Below are positions 49,946-59,329 of a stretch of 64,000 nucleotides of DNA, in pieces. The DNA is from Tumebacillus amylolyticus (GTDB lineage Bacteria > Bacillota > Bacilli > Tumebacillales > Tumebacillaceae). The notes below the pieces were generated by a model. The model ran no database searches. It worked only from the letters and a program-made list of their open reading frames with translations, and was not told the origin of the DNA. Each line of letters begins with the position of its first letter. Position 1 is the first letter of the stretch. The translations under genes were made by a program, and so were the position numbers. The stretch covers positions 893,245 to 957,244 of the forward strand of contig NZ_JAEQNB010000001.1 of NCBI RefSeq assembly GCF_016722965.1. Reading direction: 5' to 3'.

Positions 49946-50584
49946 CTAAAACACCACCAACTTCTCCCGCACCGCGTACATGATCGCTTGCGAGCGGCTC
50001 TTAACGCCGAGCTTCCGATAAATATTGCTGATATGCAACTTCACCGTCGTCTCGGAGATGAACAACTGCTCGGCGATCAGCTTGTTCGAAAGCCCTTGCA
50101 CCAACGCCGTCAGAACTTCCAACTCGCGGGGGGACAGCTTCTCCGCCGACTCGTCGCGCGGTTCCCGATACGAGGCCATCAGCTTGTCGGTCAGGCTCGG
50201 GTTCAACACCGACCCGCCGCTCATCACTTTGCGAATCGCTTCGACCACTTCCGAAACGGGGGAGTCTTTCAACAGATACCCTTTCGCTCCGGCGCGGATC
50301 GTGCGGAACAAGTATTCATCGTGGTTGTACATCGTCAGGATCAAGATGCGGATGTTCGGATGCTCAGCCGTCAACTTCTCAACCGCTTCCACACCGCCCA
50401 TCCCCGGCATGTTGATGTCCATCAAGATCACGTCCGGCTGCAACTCCTGCACGGCGTCGATCGCTTGCTGGCCGTCAGACGCTTCGCCGACGACGTGCAG
50501 GTCCGACTCGCCCTCGAGCAGGTTGCGCAGACCGTCGCGCAAAATCGTATGATCATCGCACAGCAACACGCGAATTCTCATCAC
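49946..50584 (-). CDS. NarL/LuxR-type response regulator
   Basis: A 212-residue regulator with a receiver domain (VLLCDDHTILRDGLRNLL, phospho-acceptor in VILMDINMPGMGG near 55, KDSP near 106) and a C-terminal LuxR helix-turn-helix (LSPRELEVLTALVQGLSNK, then SETTVKLHISNIYRKLGV). Two adjacent ATGs (50584, 50581) are possible starts. It overlaps the upstream kinase gene by 32 bp, so the pair is one transcription unit and a cognate system. It is of the DegU/LiaR style; targets are not evident here. Confidence 0.92.
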   Translation of the reverse strand: MMRIRVLLCDDHTILRDGLRNLLEGESDLHVVGEASDGQQAIDAVQELQPDVILMDINMPGMGGVEAVEKLTAEHPNIRILILTMYNHDEYLFRTIRAGAKGYLLKDSPVSEVVEAIRKVMSGGSVLNPSLTDKLMASYREPRDESAEKLSPRELEVLTALVQGLSNKLIAEQLFISETTVKLHISNIYRKLGVKSRSQAIMYAVREKLVVF

Positions 50585-52379
50585 ATTCTACCTCCTCCAG
50601 CGTAATCTCCAGCGACACCAGGGTTCCCTCACCCGGTGCCGTCACATAGTCGAGCATCCCGCCCACATCGTCGGCGATGCTGTGCAAATTCTCTATGCCA
50701 AAACTTTTTCGCTCCGCCGCTTGCAAGATCGCTTGTCCGAAATGGAACCCCACTCCGTTGTCCTTGACCGTCACCATCAACGTCACACCGTCGCTCTCCA
50801 GCGTCACCCACAGATCGGTCGCTTTCGAGTGCTTCGCGGCGTTCTTCACCGCCTCGGTGCAAATCGCAAACACCGTCTGCGAAACTTTCGATGGCAAGCG
50901 GTCGCCCTGCAACTTCGCGGACAGATGCGTCGCAATCCCGGTCGTCGCCCGCACTTCATCCAAGTGCGCCCGCAAAGCAGGAACCAAACCCACATGCGAG
51001 TACGGCGCCGGTCGCAAGGAATAGATCGAGTGGCGCACCATCGTCGCCGTTTTGCGCACCATCTCTTGCAACTCCGTCAACGGGAGCTCCATCTCACGCG
51101 GAGCCGAGCGTTTCATCATCTCGACTTGCAAGATCGCCGACGCGAGATCTTGTGCCAATCCATCGTGAATCTCGCGGGCGAGACGGTTGCGCTCTTCGAG
51201 CAGCAGACGTTTTTCCTGCTCCTCCATGTACTGCGCATTGCGCATCGCCACGCCGGCATGCGTCGCGAAGATCGTCATCATCTTGACGTCATCATCACGA
51301 AACGCATAGGATTGCTTTTTGCCAAGCGACATGACTCCGACCACGCGGTCTTCGATATGAATCGGGACGACGAGCAACGAGCGGGTATCCTCTTGGGTCT
51401 CCGTTCGCAGCACCCGCGTATCGCGCTCCGCATCATGAATCAACATCGGCTTGCCCAAGTGCGCCACTTGCCCGACGATGCCCACCTGCATCGGAATGCG
51501 CTTGAGCAGGTTGACTTCCGACGTCCCGGTCACACGCTTGAGCGTTCCGTCCTCCTCCACGAGATAGAGCATGCCATAACTTCCGCCGACCAACTTCGTC
51601 GCTTCGGAAATGACGTGCGACAACACCGTGGGCAAATCATTCTGCTGGTTGATCGATTGCGACACGACGAACAGCGTCTCCAACGATTTGTTCGCACGCG
51701 TCAGGTTTGTCAACAAGTGTACCACGAACGTCACGCCAACCAAAGGAATGAAATAAAATAAAGTCCCGATCGAGCCCGGTCCGGCGTACTTCGGATCGTA
51801 CGCCATCCACAGCATAATTCCGTTGATGAAGAACGAAGAAGAGATCGACATCAACCACAGCAGGAAAAAGGACAACGTAGACCCGCGGCCGTCCATGTTT
51901 TTGAACAAGTACCATCTCACCAAAACGGTCGTTACCGTCGTAAACACGAAGCATTGCACGGCCAAATCGATGAGACCGTGACTCACCAAGCGTTCATCGC
52001 CGAGCAGCGGATGCACAAGCATCGTCGCAAACTCCGCCAAAACCAACGCAACCGCCCGCGACGACGTGTTGAACACGACTTTCTGCCACGGTTTGCCCTG
52101 CATCATGTTGATCGACGCAAGCATCAGCACCCCGATGATGACCGTGGCCTCGCCGCCTGTTGCAAAGCGCAACGCAAAGAGAATAGGGAATGTGAACGCG
52201 TAATTGATCTTGCCAAGCCGCAACGGCAACAACTCGATCAACACGAGCAAGATCGTCAGCGTAATCACCGTAGACGGCATGTGCCATTCGGCGTTGATCA
52301 GGGAATAGATCATCCCCGCCGCGCCAAGTCCGGCTAACGGAAGCAGGGGAAAGGACTGTCGAGTGAATTGCAGAGGCAT
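50553..52379 (-). CDS. NarL-type (HisKA_3) sensor histidine kinase with GAF domain
   Basis: A 608-residue kinase. Residues 5-230 contain about six to seven transmembrane helices, followed by a GAF domain at about 255-400 (KLVGGSYGMLYLVEEDGTL). HisKA_3 has the phospho-acceptor His in LAREIHDGLAQDLA near 405. HATPase_c follows, with NAAKHSK and KDNGVGFHFG. The start is the ATG at 52379 behind AGGAGG. It is paired with the overlapping NarL-type regulator. The GAF domain suggests a cytosolic small ligand or redox cue. Confidence 0.9.
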   Translation of the reverse strand: MPLQFTRQSFPLLPLAGLGAAGMIYSLINAEWHMPSTVITLTILLVLIELLPLRLGKINYAFTFPILFALRFATGGEATVIIGVLMLASINMMQGKPWQKVVFNTSSRAVALVLAEFATMLVHPLLGDERLVSHGLIDLAVQCFVFTTVTTVLVRWYLFKNMDGRGSTLSFFLLWLMSISSSFFINGIMLWMAYDPKYAGPGSIGTLFYFIPLVGVTFVVHLLTNLTRANKSLETLFVVSQSINQQNDLPTVLSHVISEATKLVGGSYGMLYLVEEDGTLKRVTGTSEVNLLKRIPMQVGIVGQVAHLGKPMLIHDAERDTRVLRTETQEDTRSLLVVPIHIEDRVVGVMSLGKKQSYAFRDDDVKMMTIFATHAGVAMRNAQYMEEQEKRLLLEERNRLAREIHDGLAQDLASAILQVEMMKRSAPREMELPLTELQEMVRKTATMVRHSIYSLRPAPYSHVGLVPALRAHLDEVRATTGIATHLSAKLQGDRLPSKVSQTVFAICTEAVKNAAKHSKATDLWVTLESDGVTLMVTVKDNGVGFHFGQAILQAAERKSFGIENLHSIADDVGGMLDYVTAPGEGTLVSLEITLEEVECDENSRVAVR

Positions 52380-52498
52380 GAATTTCCTCCTGACGCATTC
52401 TTTCTTATTCTTTCTTAGAGAACGAGAACTAATCTGATACTTTCCACAACTACATACCAAGTCCCTGCTGGAAAAAACGCCAGATCATCGCAAATTCA

Positions 52499-52519
52499 TT
52501 ACTTTACAAAAGAAAGTAA
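52499..52519 (+). promoter_or_regulatory. Inverted-repeat operator of the nitroreductase gene
   Basis: TTACTTT-ACAAAAG-AAAGTAA is a perfect 7-bp inverted repeat. It overlaps the -35 box of the promoter below and resembles operators of HxlR/MarR-type redox repressors. No such regulator gene is next to it. Confidence 0.55.
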
Positions 52520-52531
52520 CTTGGTTATGAT
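52503..52531 (+). promoter_or_regulatory. Sigma-A promoter of the nitroreductase gene
   Basis: TTTACA, 17-bp spacer, TATGAT. The inverted repeat covers the -35 box. Confidence 0.7.
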
Positions 52532-52592
52532 CTTGAGAATACAGGGGAATGCTACCCAGCGGAACCTGAACCTCGAAAGGACTGATTCTCCC

Positions 52593-53231
52593 ATGACCCA
52601 AAACGTACATAACCAAGTCACCGTCGAACAAGCGATGCGCGAACGCCATGCCGTGAAAAAATACGATGCCTCCTACACCATCCCGGAAGCGGAACTCAAC
52701 GCCATCCTCGAACTGGCGGCAACCTCTCCGTCCTCTTGGAACCTGCAACACTGGAAGCTCGTCGTGATCACCGACCAAGCCACCAAGGAGAAAATTCTCC
52801 CGATCGCGTACGGACAACAGCAAGTGGCAGACGCATCGGCTGTCATCCTCGTGCTCGGCGACCTCGAAGCGAACAAAAACGCAGAACCTGTCTTCAAGCC
52901 GGCACTCGACGGCGGCTTCATCTCCCAGCAAGTCTACGATGTACTGCTCGGCCAAATCGCAGCGGCGTACGACAACAACCCGCAAGGCGCACGCGACGAA
53001 GCGATCCGCAACTCGTCCTACATCGCGATGCAACTGATGCTCGCAGCCAAAGCATACGGCTACGACACCTGCCCGATGGGCGGCTTTGACAAGGAAAAAA
53101 TCGTCGAAGCCCTGAACGTGCCGTCCCGCTACATCCCGTCCGTCCTGATCTCGCTTGGCAAAGCAGCGACACCGGCGCATCCGTCCGGCCGTTTCGGTCT
53201 CGACCAAATCGTCGTCAAAAACTCCTTCTAA
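52593..53231 (+). CDS. Nitroreductase family protein (FMN oxidoreductase)
   Basis: A 212-residue flavin reductase. The FMN-binding start is RHAVKKYDASYTIP near residue 18. LAATSPSSWNLQHWKLVV near 43 and the C-terminal YGYDTCPMGGFDKEKI near 152 fit the YodC/MhqN-type nitroreductases, which detoxify quinones and nitroaromatics with NAD(P)H. The start is the ATG at 52593 with AAAGGA upstream. The putative repressor site at its promoter fits quinone- or diamide-induced expression as known for such genes in Bacillus. Confidence 0.88.
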   Translation: MTQNVHNQVTVEQAMRERHAVKKYDASYTIPEAELNAILELAATSPSSWNLQHWKLVVITDQATKEKILPIAYGQQQVADASAVILVLGDLEANKNAEPVFKPALDGGFISQQVYDVLLGQIAAAYDNNPQGARDEAIRNSSYIAMQLMLAAKAYGYDTCPMGGFDKEKIVEALNVPSRYIPSVLISLGKAATPAHPSGRFGLDQIVVKNSF

Positions 53232-53247
53232 GAATCGAAAATGCTCG

Positions 53248-53286
53248 AAAAAAAGACCCGCCCGCCCACGCGAGCGGGTCTTTTTT
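53248..53286 (+). terminator. Terminator of the nitroreductase gene
   Basis: AGACCCGC ... GCGGGTCT stem with A and T flanks. Confidence 0.88.
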
Positions 53287-53346
53287 GTCCCCTCCTCCCA
53301 TATCTTTGTAACAGGCTGTACATAGAGAACAGGGGGTTTTCAATCG

Positions 53347-54849
53347 ATGGAAGCAATTAGCCATAAACTCAACCCGCGCACGGTTGATTTCGTAAAGTCC
53401 AAAACGGTGAAAAAAATGTTCGTCGGCGGTCAATTTGTGGAAGCGGTCTCCGGCAAGACGTTCCCGATCTACAACCCGGCGAACAACGAAATTCTCGCCT
53501 ACGTCGCCGAAGGGGACAAGGAAGACATCGACCGCGCCGTCGCCTGTGCCCGCGACGCGTTTGAATCCGGCCCGTGGCATCGCATGATGCCGTCTGAACG
53601 TGCCCGTCTCATCTACACGTTGGCCGACTTGATCGAGCGTGACTCTGACGTATTCGCAGAGATCGAATCGCTCGACAACGGCAAGCCGATTGCAGAAGCC
53701 AAAGGGTTCGACGTTCCGATGACCGTCGAGCACTTCCGCTATTACGCAGGCTGGGCCACCAAGATCTCGGGCGACGTGATTCCGGTCAACATCCCGAACA
53801 TGCACAACTACGTGCGCCGCGAGCCGATCGGCGTCGTCGGGCAGATCATCCCGTGGAACTTCCCGTTGTTGATGGCCGCTTGGAAACTGGGGGCGGCACT
53901 GGCGACAGGCTGCACCGTGGTTCTCAAACCGGCAGAGCAAACGCCGCTGTCCGCCCTCTACCTCGCCAAACTCGTCCAAGAAGCGGGCTTCCCGGCGGGC
54001 GTCGTCAACATCGTGCCGGGCTTCGGCGAAACGGCGGGCAACGCGCTCGTCACCCATCGTGACGTGGACAAAATCGCGTTCACCGGCTCCACCGAAGTCG
54101 GCAAGTTGATCATGAGCAACGCAAGCGTCGATCTCAAGCGCGTCTCTCTGGAACTGGGCGGCAAGTCGCCGAACATCATCTTCCCGGACGCAGACTTCTC
54201 CCGTGCGGTCAAAGGCTCGATGCAGGCGATCTTCTTCAACCAAGGCCAAGTCTGCTCGGCAGGTTCCCGCCTGTACATCCACAAAAGCCAATACGACAAC
54301 GTGCTCTCCGACATGGTGACGCATGCGAGCAACGTGCGCCAAGGCTACGGCATCGACCCGAAAACGCAAATGGGCCCGCTCGTCTCCGAAGAACAACTGA
54401 CCCGCGTCACCGGCTACATCGAACGCGGTCTGGAACAGGGAGCCAAGATCGCCATCGGCGGTGAGCGCGGCGAGGGCGACCTCTCCCGCGGCTACTTCGT
54501 GCGACCGACCGTGTTCTACGATGTCCAAGACGACATGGCGATTGCCCAAGAGGAAATCTTCGGCCCGGTTGTCGCCACGATGCCGTTTGACGACATCGAA
54601 GACGTAATCAAACGCGCCAATGCATCCACCTACGGCCTCGCCGCCGGCGTCTGGACGCAGAACATGAAAACGGCGTTCACCGTCGCGAACTCGCTCAAAG
54701 CAGGTTCCGTCTGGATCAACTGCTACAACATGTTCGACGCCGCTTCTCCGTTTGGCGGGTACAAACACTCCGGCATCGGCCGCGAGATGGGCGAATACGC
54801 GCTGGAAAACTACACGCAACACAAGAGCGTGTGGGTCAACTACAACTAA
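53347..54849 (+). CDS. NAD(P)-dependent aldehyde dehydrogenase
   Basis: A 500-residue aldehyde dehydrogenase. IIPWNFPLLM near residue 163 binds the cofactor; the general base is in LELGGKSPNI near 268, and the nucleophile Cys in GQVCSAGSR near 301. The end GGYKHSGIGREMGEYAL is typical of the class 1/2 group, such as DhaS or betaine aldehyde dehydrogenase relatives. The substrate cannot be assigned. The gene stands alone with AGGGGGT upstream and its own terminator. Confidence 0.9.
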   Translation: MEAISHKLNPRTVDFVKSKTVKKMFVGGQFVEAVSGKTFPIYNPANNEILAYVAEGDKEDIDRAVACARDAFESGPWHRMMPSERARLIYTLADLIERDSDVFAEIESLDNGKPIAEAKGFDVPMTVEHFRYYAGWATKISGDVIPVNIPNMHNYVRREPIGVVGQIIPWNFPLLMAAWKLGAALATGCTVVLKPAEQTPLSALYLAKLVQEAGFPAGVVNIVPGFGETAGNALVTHRDVDKIAFTGSTEVGKLIMSNASVDLKRVSLELGGKSPNIIFPDADFSRAVKGSMQAIFFNQGQVCSAGSRLYIHKSQYDNVLSDMVTHASNVRQGYGIDPKTQMGPLVSEEQLTRVTGYIERGLEQGAKIAIGGERGEGDLSRGYFVRPTVFYDVQDDMAIAQEEIFGPVVATMPFDDIEDVIKRANASTYGLAAGVWTQNMKTAFTVANSLKAGSVWINCYNMFDAASPFGGYKHSGIGREMGEYALENYTQHKSVWVNYN

Positions 54850-54857
54850 GCGCAGTC

Positions 54858-54900
54858 AAAAAAAAGGGGAGTGCCGTGTGCGGTCACTCCCCCTTTTTTT
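54858..54900 (+). terminator. Terminator of the aldehyde dehydrogenase gene
   Basis: AGGGG-A-GTG ... CAC-T-CCCCCT stem with A7 and T7 flanks. Confidence 0.85.
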
Positions 54901-54906
54901 CTCACA

Positions 54907-54935
54907 TTGACGCGATGAAGAGTTTGATGTATTCT
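54907..54935 (+). promoter_or_regulatory. Sigma-A promoter of yitJ
   Basis: TTGACG, 17-bp spacer, TATTCT, about 35 bases upstream of the SAM aptamer. Confidence 0.65.
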
Positions 54936-54971
54936 AAAGTATGTTGAAAGTTCGTAAAACTTCATACGCAA

Positions 54972-55090
54972 CTCTTATCCAGAGAGGTGGAGGGACTGGC
55001 CCTACGAAACCTCGGCAACCGGTATCAATCGTGATACATGGTGCTAATTCCAGCAATTACGTCCATGTGGGACGTTTTGGCAGATAAGAG
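54972..55090 (+). ncRNA. SAM-I (S-box) riboswitch
   Basis: P1 is CTCTTATC (54972-54979) with GATAAGAG (55083-55090). Inside are AGAGAGGTGGAGGGACTGGC, CCTACGAAACCTCGGCAACC and GGTGCTAATTCCAGCA, the canonical S-box core with kink-turn and pseudoknot elements. It senses S-adenosylmethionine and, through the terminator that follows, switches off yitJ when SAM is abundant. Confidence 0.96.
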
Positions 55091-55120
55091 AGGATCTCGA
55101 TCTATTGTCGAATTGTACAA

Positions 55121-55158
55121 TGAGCCTCTTCTTGGACGCCTGAGAAGAGGCTTTTTTA
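55121..55158 (+). terminator. SAM riboswitch expression-platform terminator
   Basis: GAGCCTCTTCT ... AGAAGAGGC followed by TTTTTT. Its left arm (CCTCTT) can alternatively pair with AAGAGAGG at the 3' side of P1, the expected antiterminator. Confidence 0.85.
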
Positions 55159-55192
55159 TATACTTTTTTGGAAGAAGGGGTGGGGAAGCAAA

Positions 55193-57115
55193 GTGAATTC
55201 ATCACATGCTTTTCGGGCGCGACTGCGGTCTGATGTGTTGGTGGGGGACGGCGCGATGGCAACGCTTTTGTATTTGCAAGGCAACGCCATCGGAGCTTCG
55301 ACGGAGGAATTGTGTCTGACGGAACCGGATTGGGTGCGGGATGTGCATATGGCGTATCTGGATGCGGGGGCGAACGTCATCGAGACGAACTCCTATGCGG
55401 CCAACCGCGATTCGCTGGCACGCTATGGCTTGGAAACGCGCACCACGCGCATCAACCGCGCTTCTGTGCAGATTGCGCGTCAAGCGGTGGAGGAATCGGG
55501 ACGCGAAGCGTTCGTCGTAGGCTCCATCGGCTCCATCCTCGCCGGTCGCATTCGCGGCACTGAGTGGGAGGAATACCGAGACATCTACGAGGAACAGGCG
55601 GTTGCGCTCTTGCATGAAGGCGTCGACGGTTTGATTCTCGAAACCTTCTACGACGTCGAAGAGTTGCTGCTGGCGTTGGATGTCATCCGCCCGCTGGCCG
55701 CTTCGAGCGGTACGCCGATCATCTCGCAACTGTCGCTTCTGGAAGTCGGCCGCACCCGAGACGGGTATGAACTGACCCAAGCGTTTCGCCAACTGGAAGC
55801 GGCAGGCTCCGACGTCGTCGGTCTGAACTGTCGACTCGGCCCTGCTGAAATTCTCGGCTCCTTGGAAAAAACCATCGTCCCCGAAGGCATGCCGATCTCC
55901 GTCTACCCGAACGCCGGGCGACTGGGCATGATCGACGGCAAAGTCCAATACAAATCCAACGCCGCGTACTTTGGCGACTATGCGGTTCGACTGCTCGACC
56001 AAGGCGTTGGACTCCTCGGCGGTTGTTGCGGCACTGCGCCGGAACACATCCGCGCGATTGCAGACGCCGTCGCGGGAAAAAAACGCGTGCCCCGCATCAA
56101 CCCCACCCTCGCCGCCAAAACGGAAGTCATCGAACGGGAAACGCCGCGCATCGAATTGCCTCCGTCTCCGAACATCGTCGATCTGGTCGGTCAACGCCAT
56201 ACGATCATCGTCGAGTACGACACCCCGAAGGACCTCGACATCGAAAAGTACCTCGCCGGAAGCAAAGCGCTCCAAGAAGCCGGAGCAGATGCGATCACCC
56301 TCGCCGACAATTCGCTGGCGACCACCCGTGTCAGCAACATGGCGCTCGGCGCCATTCTCAAGCGTGAAATGGGCATCGAAGCGATCGCCCACGTCGCCTG
56401 TCGCGACCGCAACTTGATCGGGCAGCAATCTCATCTCTTGGGTCTGCACGCACTGGGCTTGAATCAAGTCCTCGTCATCACCGGCGACCCGGCGCGAGTC
56501 GGAGACCTGCCGGGGGCGACGTCCGTGTTCGATCTCTCGTCGTTCGACCTGATCCGCATGGTCAAACAACTTAATGAAGGAATTGCCTTCTCCGGTCGTC
56601 GGATGAAGAACAAAGCCCGCTTCGTCGTCGGAGCGGCGTTCAACCCGCACGTCCGCAATTTGGAGCCGGCCATCGCACGCCTCGAACGCAAAGTCGAAGC
56701 GGGAGCAGACTTCATCATGACCCAACCCGTCTATGACGTGGAGACGTTACTCGCGATCCGCGAAGCGACGAAGCACATCCAAGTTCCGATCTTCATCGGC
56801 ATCATGCCGATGACAGGGTCGCGCAATGCAGAATTTCTGCACAACGAAGTGCCGGGCATCAAAATCGCCGAATCGACGCTTGAGCGCATCAAGCGCTTCG
56901 AAGGCGAGGCCGCCCGTCACGAAGGCGTGCAGATCGCCAAGGAACTGCTCGACGTCGCCGTGCAACATTTCAACGGCCTGTACTTGATCACGCCGTTCCA
57001 CTATACCGATATGACCGTCGAATTGACCCGCTACGCACGGGAAATCACGGCGGCCCAAGCGGAGATCGCGGTTGCGGCTCACGGCCATCACCACGGTTTC
57101 GGCTGCAACTGCTAA
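55193..57115 (+). CDS. yitJ: Bifunctional homocysteine S-methyltransferase / methylenetetrahydrofolate reductase
   Basis: A 640-residue fusion. Residues 1-300 form the homocysteine methyltransferase barrel with zinc ligands in VVGLNCRLGP (about 212) and LLGGCCGTAP (about 277). Residues 320-610 form the MTHFR barrel (IVEYDTPKDLD, DPARVGDLPGATSVF, FIMTQPVYD), which reduces 5,10-methylene-THF with FAD. YitJ-type enzymes serve methionine synthesis. The extreme C-terminus is Cys/His-rich (AAHGHHHGFGCNC), which is unusual. The start is GTG 55193 after GAAGGGGTGGGG. Expression is controlled by the SAM-I riboswitch. Confidence 0.93.
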   Translation: MNSSHAFRARLRSDVLVGDGAMATLLYLQGNAIGASTEELCLTEPDWVRDVHMAYLDAGANVIETNSYAANRDSLARYGLETRTTRINRASVQIARQAVEESGREAFVVGSIGSILAGRIRGTEWEEYRDIYEEQAVALLHEGVDGLILETFYDVEELLLALDVIRPLAASSGTPIISQLSLLEVGRTRDGYELTQAFRQLEAAGSDVVGLNCRLGPAEILGSLEKTIVPEGMPISVYPNAGRLGMIDGKVQYKSNAAYFGDYAVRLLDQGVGLLGGCCGTAPEHIRAIADAVAGKKRVPRINPTLAAKTEVIERETPRIELPPSPNIVDLVGQRHTIIVEYDTPKDLDIEKYLAGSKALQEAGADAITLADNSLATTRVSNMALGAILKREMGIEAIAHVACRDRNLIGQQSHLLGLHALGLNQVLVITGDPARVGDLPGATSVFDLSSFDLIRMVKQLNEGIAFSGRRMKNKARFVVGAAFNPHVRNLEPAIARLERKVEAGADFIMTQPVYDVETLLAIREATKHIQVPIFIGIMPMTGSRNAEFLHNEVPGIKIAESTLERIKRFEGEAARHEGVQIAKELLDVAVQHFNGLYLITPFHYTDMTVELTRYAREITAAQAEIAVAAHGHHHGFGCNC

Positions 57116-57143
57116 TTCAACGCACGAATGGAGGGAACCCACC

Positions 57144-57248
57144 TTGAAATTCTCGGGCGTCGACCTCCTGCTCTTGCAATTCTCTCCGCAATTGGAAGAG
57201 ATGGAGCGCTTCTCCCGCGACGTCATGCAAGTTCAACAACCCGTATGA
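57144..57248 (+). CDS. Small ORF downstream of yitJ
   Basis: A 34-codon frame from TTG 57144 to TGA 57248, beginning KFSGVDLLLLQFSPQLEE. GGAGGG lies eight bases upstream and the frame sits between yitJ (28 bp before) and a terminator. It would give an amphipathic helical peptide. The start codon is weak and there is no homologue I can name, so it could be chance; a good ribosome-binding site in the right place is the argument for it. Confidence 0.45.
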   Translation: MKFSGVDLLLLQFSPQLEEMERFSRDVMQVQQPV

Positions 57249-57250
57249 GG

Positions 57251-57287
57251 AAAAAGAAGCCCGGCAGGCACACGCCGGGCTTTTTTT
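57251..57287 (+). terminator. Terminator after yitJ
   Basis: AAGCCCGGC ... GCCGGGCTT stem followed by T-run. Confidence 0.88.
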
Positions 57288-57361
57288 GCGTTCAACATGA
57301 TTTCGTCATCTAGTTTTGCTACACTGGGTGGCAAACTTAATGAGAAGAAGGTTGAAAACAA

Positions 57362-59200
57362 ATGAAGCGTCCCGAGCTCAAGGCACTGAGAAGCCCTTTT
57401 GTCCTCTACACGCTGTTTATGATACTCAAGTCCCTGCATGTCCGACAATGGATGTACGAAGACGCCACGTTTTGGAGCGTCGTGGCAGTGGAATTGAGTG
57501 CTTTTTTGTTGCTGTTCAGCGCTGTGGAGCTGATTGGCAGAAAGGGCAAGAACGTCGTCTATTTCCTGCTGAACTTCCTGCTTTCCACCATTTATTTGGC
57601 GGTGCTGGTCTACTACCGCCAGTTCCACCGCATCCCGCCGTTTGAGTCGCTGTACTTGCTCGGCGAAGCGGAGTCGGTGGGCGACTCCATCGCGGTGCTG
57701 CTCGACCCGACCGATGTCATCATGTACCTCGACCTCGTCGTCGTGGCGGTGTTTGCGCTGATCCGCAAACCGATCTTCACGGCGAACCCGCTGTTCCCGC
57801 GCAAAGTCTGGGGCGGCGTGCTGGTCTTGTCGCTGCTGGTCTCAAGTTGGAACATCACCTTGAAAAGCTCGCAAGACGTCCTCGACCCGTCCAAACTCGC
57901 CAAGGACGTCGGCCTTCTCAACGCCGAAGCCTACCAAGCGATCAAAGAAAAGCGCAGCAAGGAATTCGACACCGGCCCGATTACGCAAGAGGGCATCAAC
58001 GATCTCAAAGGCATCACCGAACCGACAGACCCGCGCGCATTCGGCGTGGCGAAGAACAAAAACCTGATCGTCATCCAGCTCGAATCGTTCCAAAACTTCG
58101 TGCTCGGCAAGAAAATCAACGGCCAAGAGATCACGCCGAACCTGAACAAACTGGTCGGAGAGAGCCTCTACTTCGATCATTACAACTCCATGATCGGGCA
58201 AGGCAACACCTCCGACGCCGAATTCATCACGAACACCTCGCTCTACCCGCTGGAGAACGGCGCGATGTCGACGATCTACAAGGACAAATCGTTCCCAAGC
58301 CTCCCGAAACTGTTGGAGGACGCCGGGTATGACGCGTTCACGATGCACGTCAACGACGCGAGCTTCTACAACCGCAACGAGATGTATCCGAACATGGGAT
58401 ACAACCAATACTATGACAAATCTTACTTCGGCACCGACGATGTCATCGGCATGGGGTCGAGCGACAACGTGCTCTACGGCAAGTCCCTGCCGCTGTTGAA
58501 GGAACGAGCGGACCGCGGACAACCGTTCTACGCCAACTACGTCACCCTGTCCAGTCACCATCCGTTCAAATTGCCGGACGGGGCGGACGACTTGCAAGTG
58601 CCGTCCGAGTACCAAGGCACGATGCTCGGCGATTATCTGCACGCCGTGCATTACACAGACGCGGCACTGGGCACATTCTTCGACCTCTTGAAGCAAAACG
58701 GCCTCTACGACCAGACGGTGATCGCGCTCTACGGCGACCACTTCGCGTTCCACGCCGACTCGGTCTCAGCCGAAGACGCCACATCTCTGCAAGAACTGCT
58801 CGGTCATCCGTATGACAAAACCGACATGCTGAACATCCCGATGATCATGCACGTGCCGGGGATGGGGGCCGAAACCTTGCACGGCATCGGCGGGCAAGTC
58901 GATACGATGCCGACGCTTGCCAACCTGCTGGGCGTGAAACTCGGCGACCAGATTCACTTCGGGCAAGACCTGCTCAACCAACCTCACAACCGCATTGGCG
59001 AGTTGTTCTACTTCCCGACGGGGTCGTTTGTGCAAGACGACCTGCTCTATCTCTCGGAGGGCTCCGTCACGATTGACCTCCTCTCCCGTGAACGCAAGGA
59101 AGGGACCGAGGAATACAGCAACCCCATGACGAACGTCTTGGAATTGGAAAAAGAGTCACGCGCGTATATCGAACGCCTGCCTGCACGGAAAAAAAGCTGA
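57362..59200 (+). CDS. LTA synthase-like (LtaS family) sulfatase-fold protein
   Basis: A 612-residue membrane enzyme with about five N-terminal transmembrane helices (residues 10-175) and a large extracellular sulfatase-fold domain. Metal and catalytic residues fit Glu in IVIQLESFQNF near 239, nucleophile Thr 283 in GQGNTSDAEF and Asp/His in ALYGDHFAFH near 460. LtaS-type proteins polymerise glycerol-phosphate on the cell surface; related YfnI, YqgS and YvgJ proteins vary. Which subtype this is cannot be said. The gene is monocistronic. Confidence 0.9.
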   Translation: MKRPELKALRSPFVLYTLFMILKSLHVRQWMYEDATFWSVVAVELSAFLLLFSAVELIGRKGKNVVYFLLNFLLSTIYLAVLVYYRQFHRIPPFESLYLLGEAESVGDSIAVLLDPTDVIMYLDLVVVAVFALIRKPIFTANPLFPRKVWGGVLVLSLLVSSWNITLKSSQDVLDPSKLAKDVGLLNAEAYQAIKEKRSKEFDTGPITQEGINDLKGITEPTDPRAFGVAKNKNLIVIQLESFQNFVLGKKINGQEITPNLNKLVGESLYFDHYNSMIGQGNTSDAEFITNTSLYPLENGAMSTIYKDKSFPSLPKLLEDAGYDAFTMHVNDASFYNRNEMYPNMGYNQYYDKSYFGTDDVIGMGSSDNVLYGKSLPLLKERADRGQPFYANYVTLSSHHPFKLPDGADDLQVPSEYQGTMLGDYLHAVHYTDAALGTFFDLLKQNGLYDQTVIALYGDHFAFHADSVSAEDATSLQELLGHPYDKTDMLNIPMIMHVPGMGAETLHGIGGQVDTMPTLANLLGVKLGDQIHFGQDLLNQPHNRIGELFYFPTGSFVQDDLLYLSEGSVTIDLLSRERKEGTEEYSNPMTNVLELEKESRAYIERLPARKKS

Positions 59201-59229
59201 TGTCCACCACGGACGTCAGCTTTTTTTTT
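59189..59229 (+). terminator. Terminator of the LtaS-like gene
   Basis: AAAGCTGATGTCC ... GGACGTCAGCTTT stem with T9. The stem is almost the same as the one at 61785. Confidence 0.85.
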
Positions 59230-59329
59230 CGGCAACAAAAAGGATTTTTTGTCGAAATGTATAACTATACTTAATACGAGATGTTAGTAAAAACTACTAG
59301 TTAGCTCGATGGGGACTGGGGGGAAATGG

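Noticed and set aside
57128..57313. Alternative 61-codon frame after yitJ starting at ATG 57128
   Set aside because: Its start is inside the ribosome-binding site of the small TTG frame, it runs through the terminator hairpin, and it has a shadow-like Arg/Pro composition.
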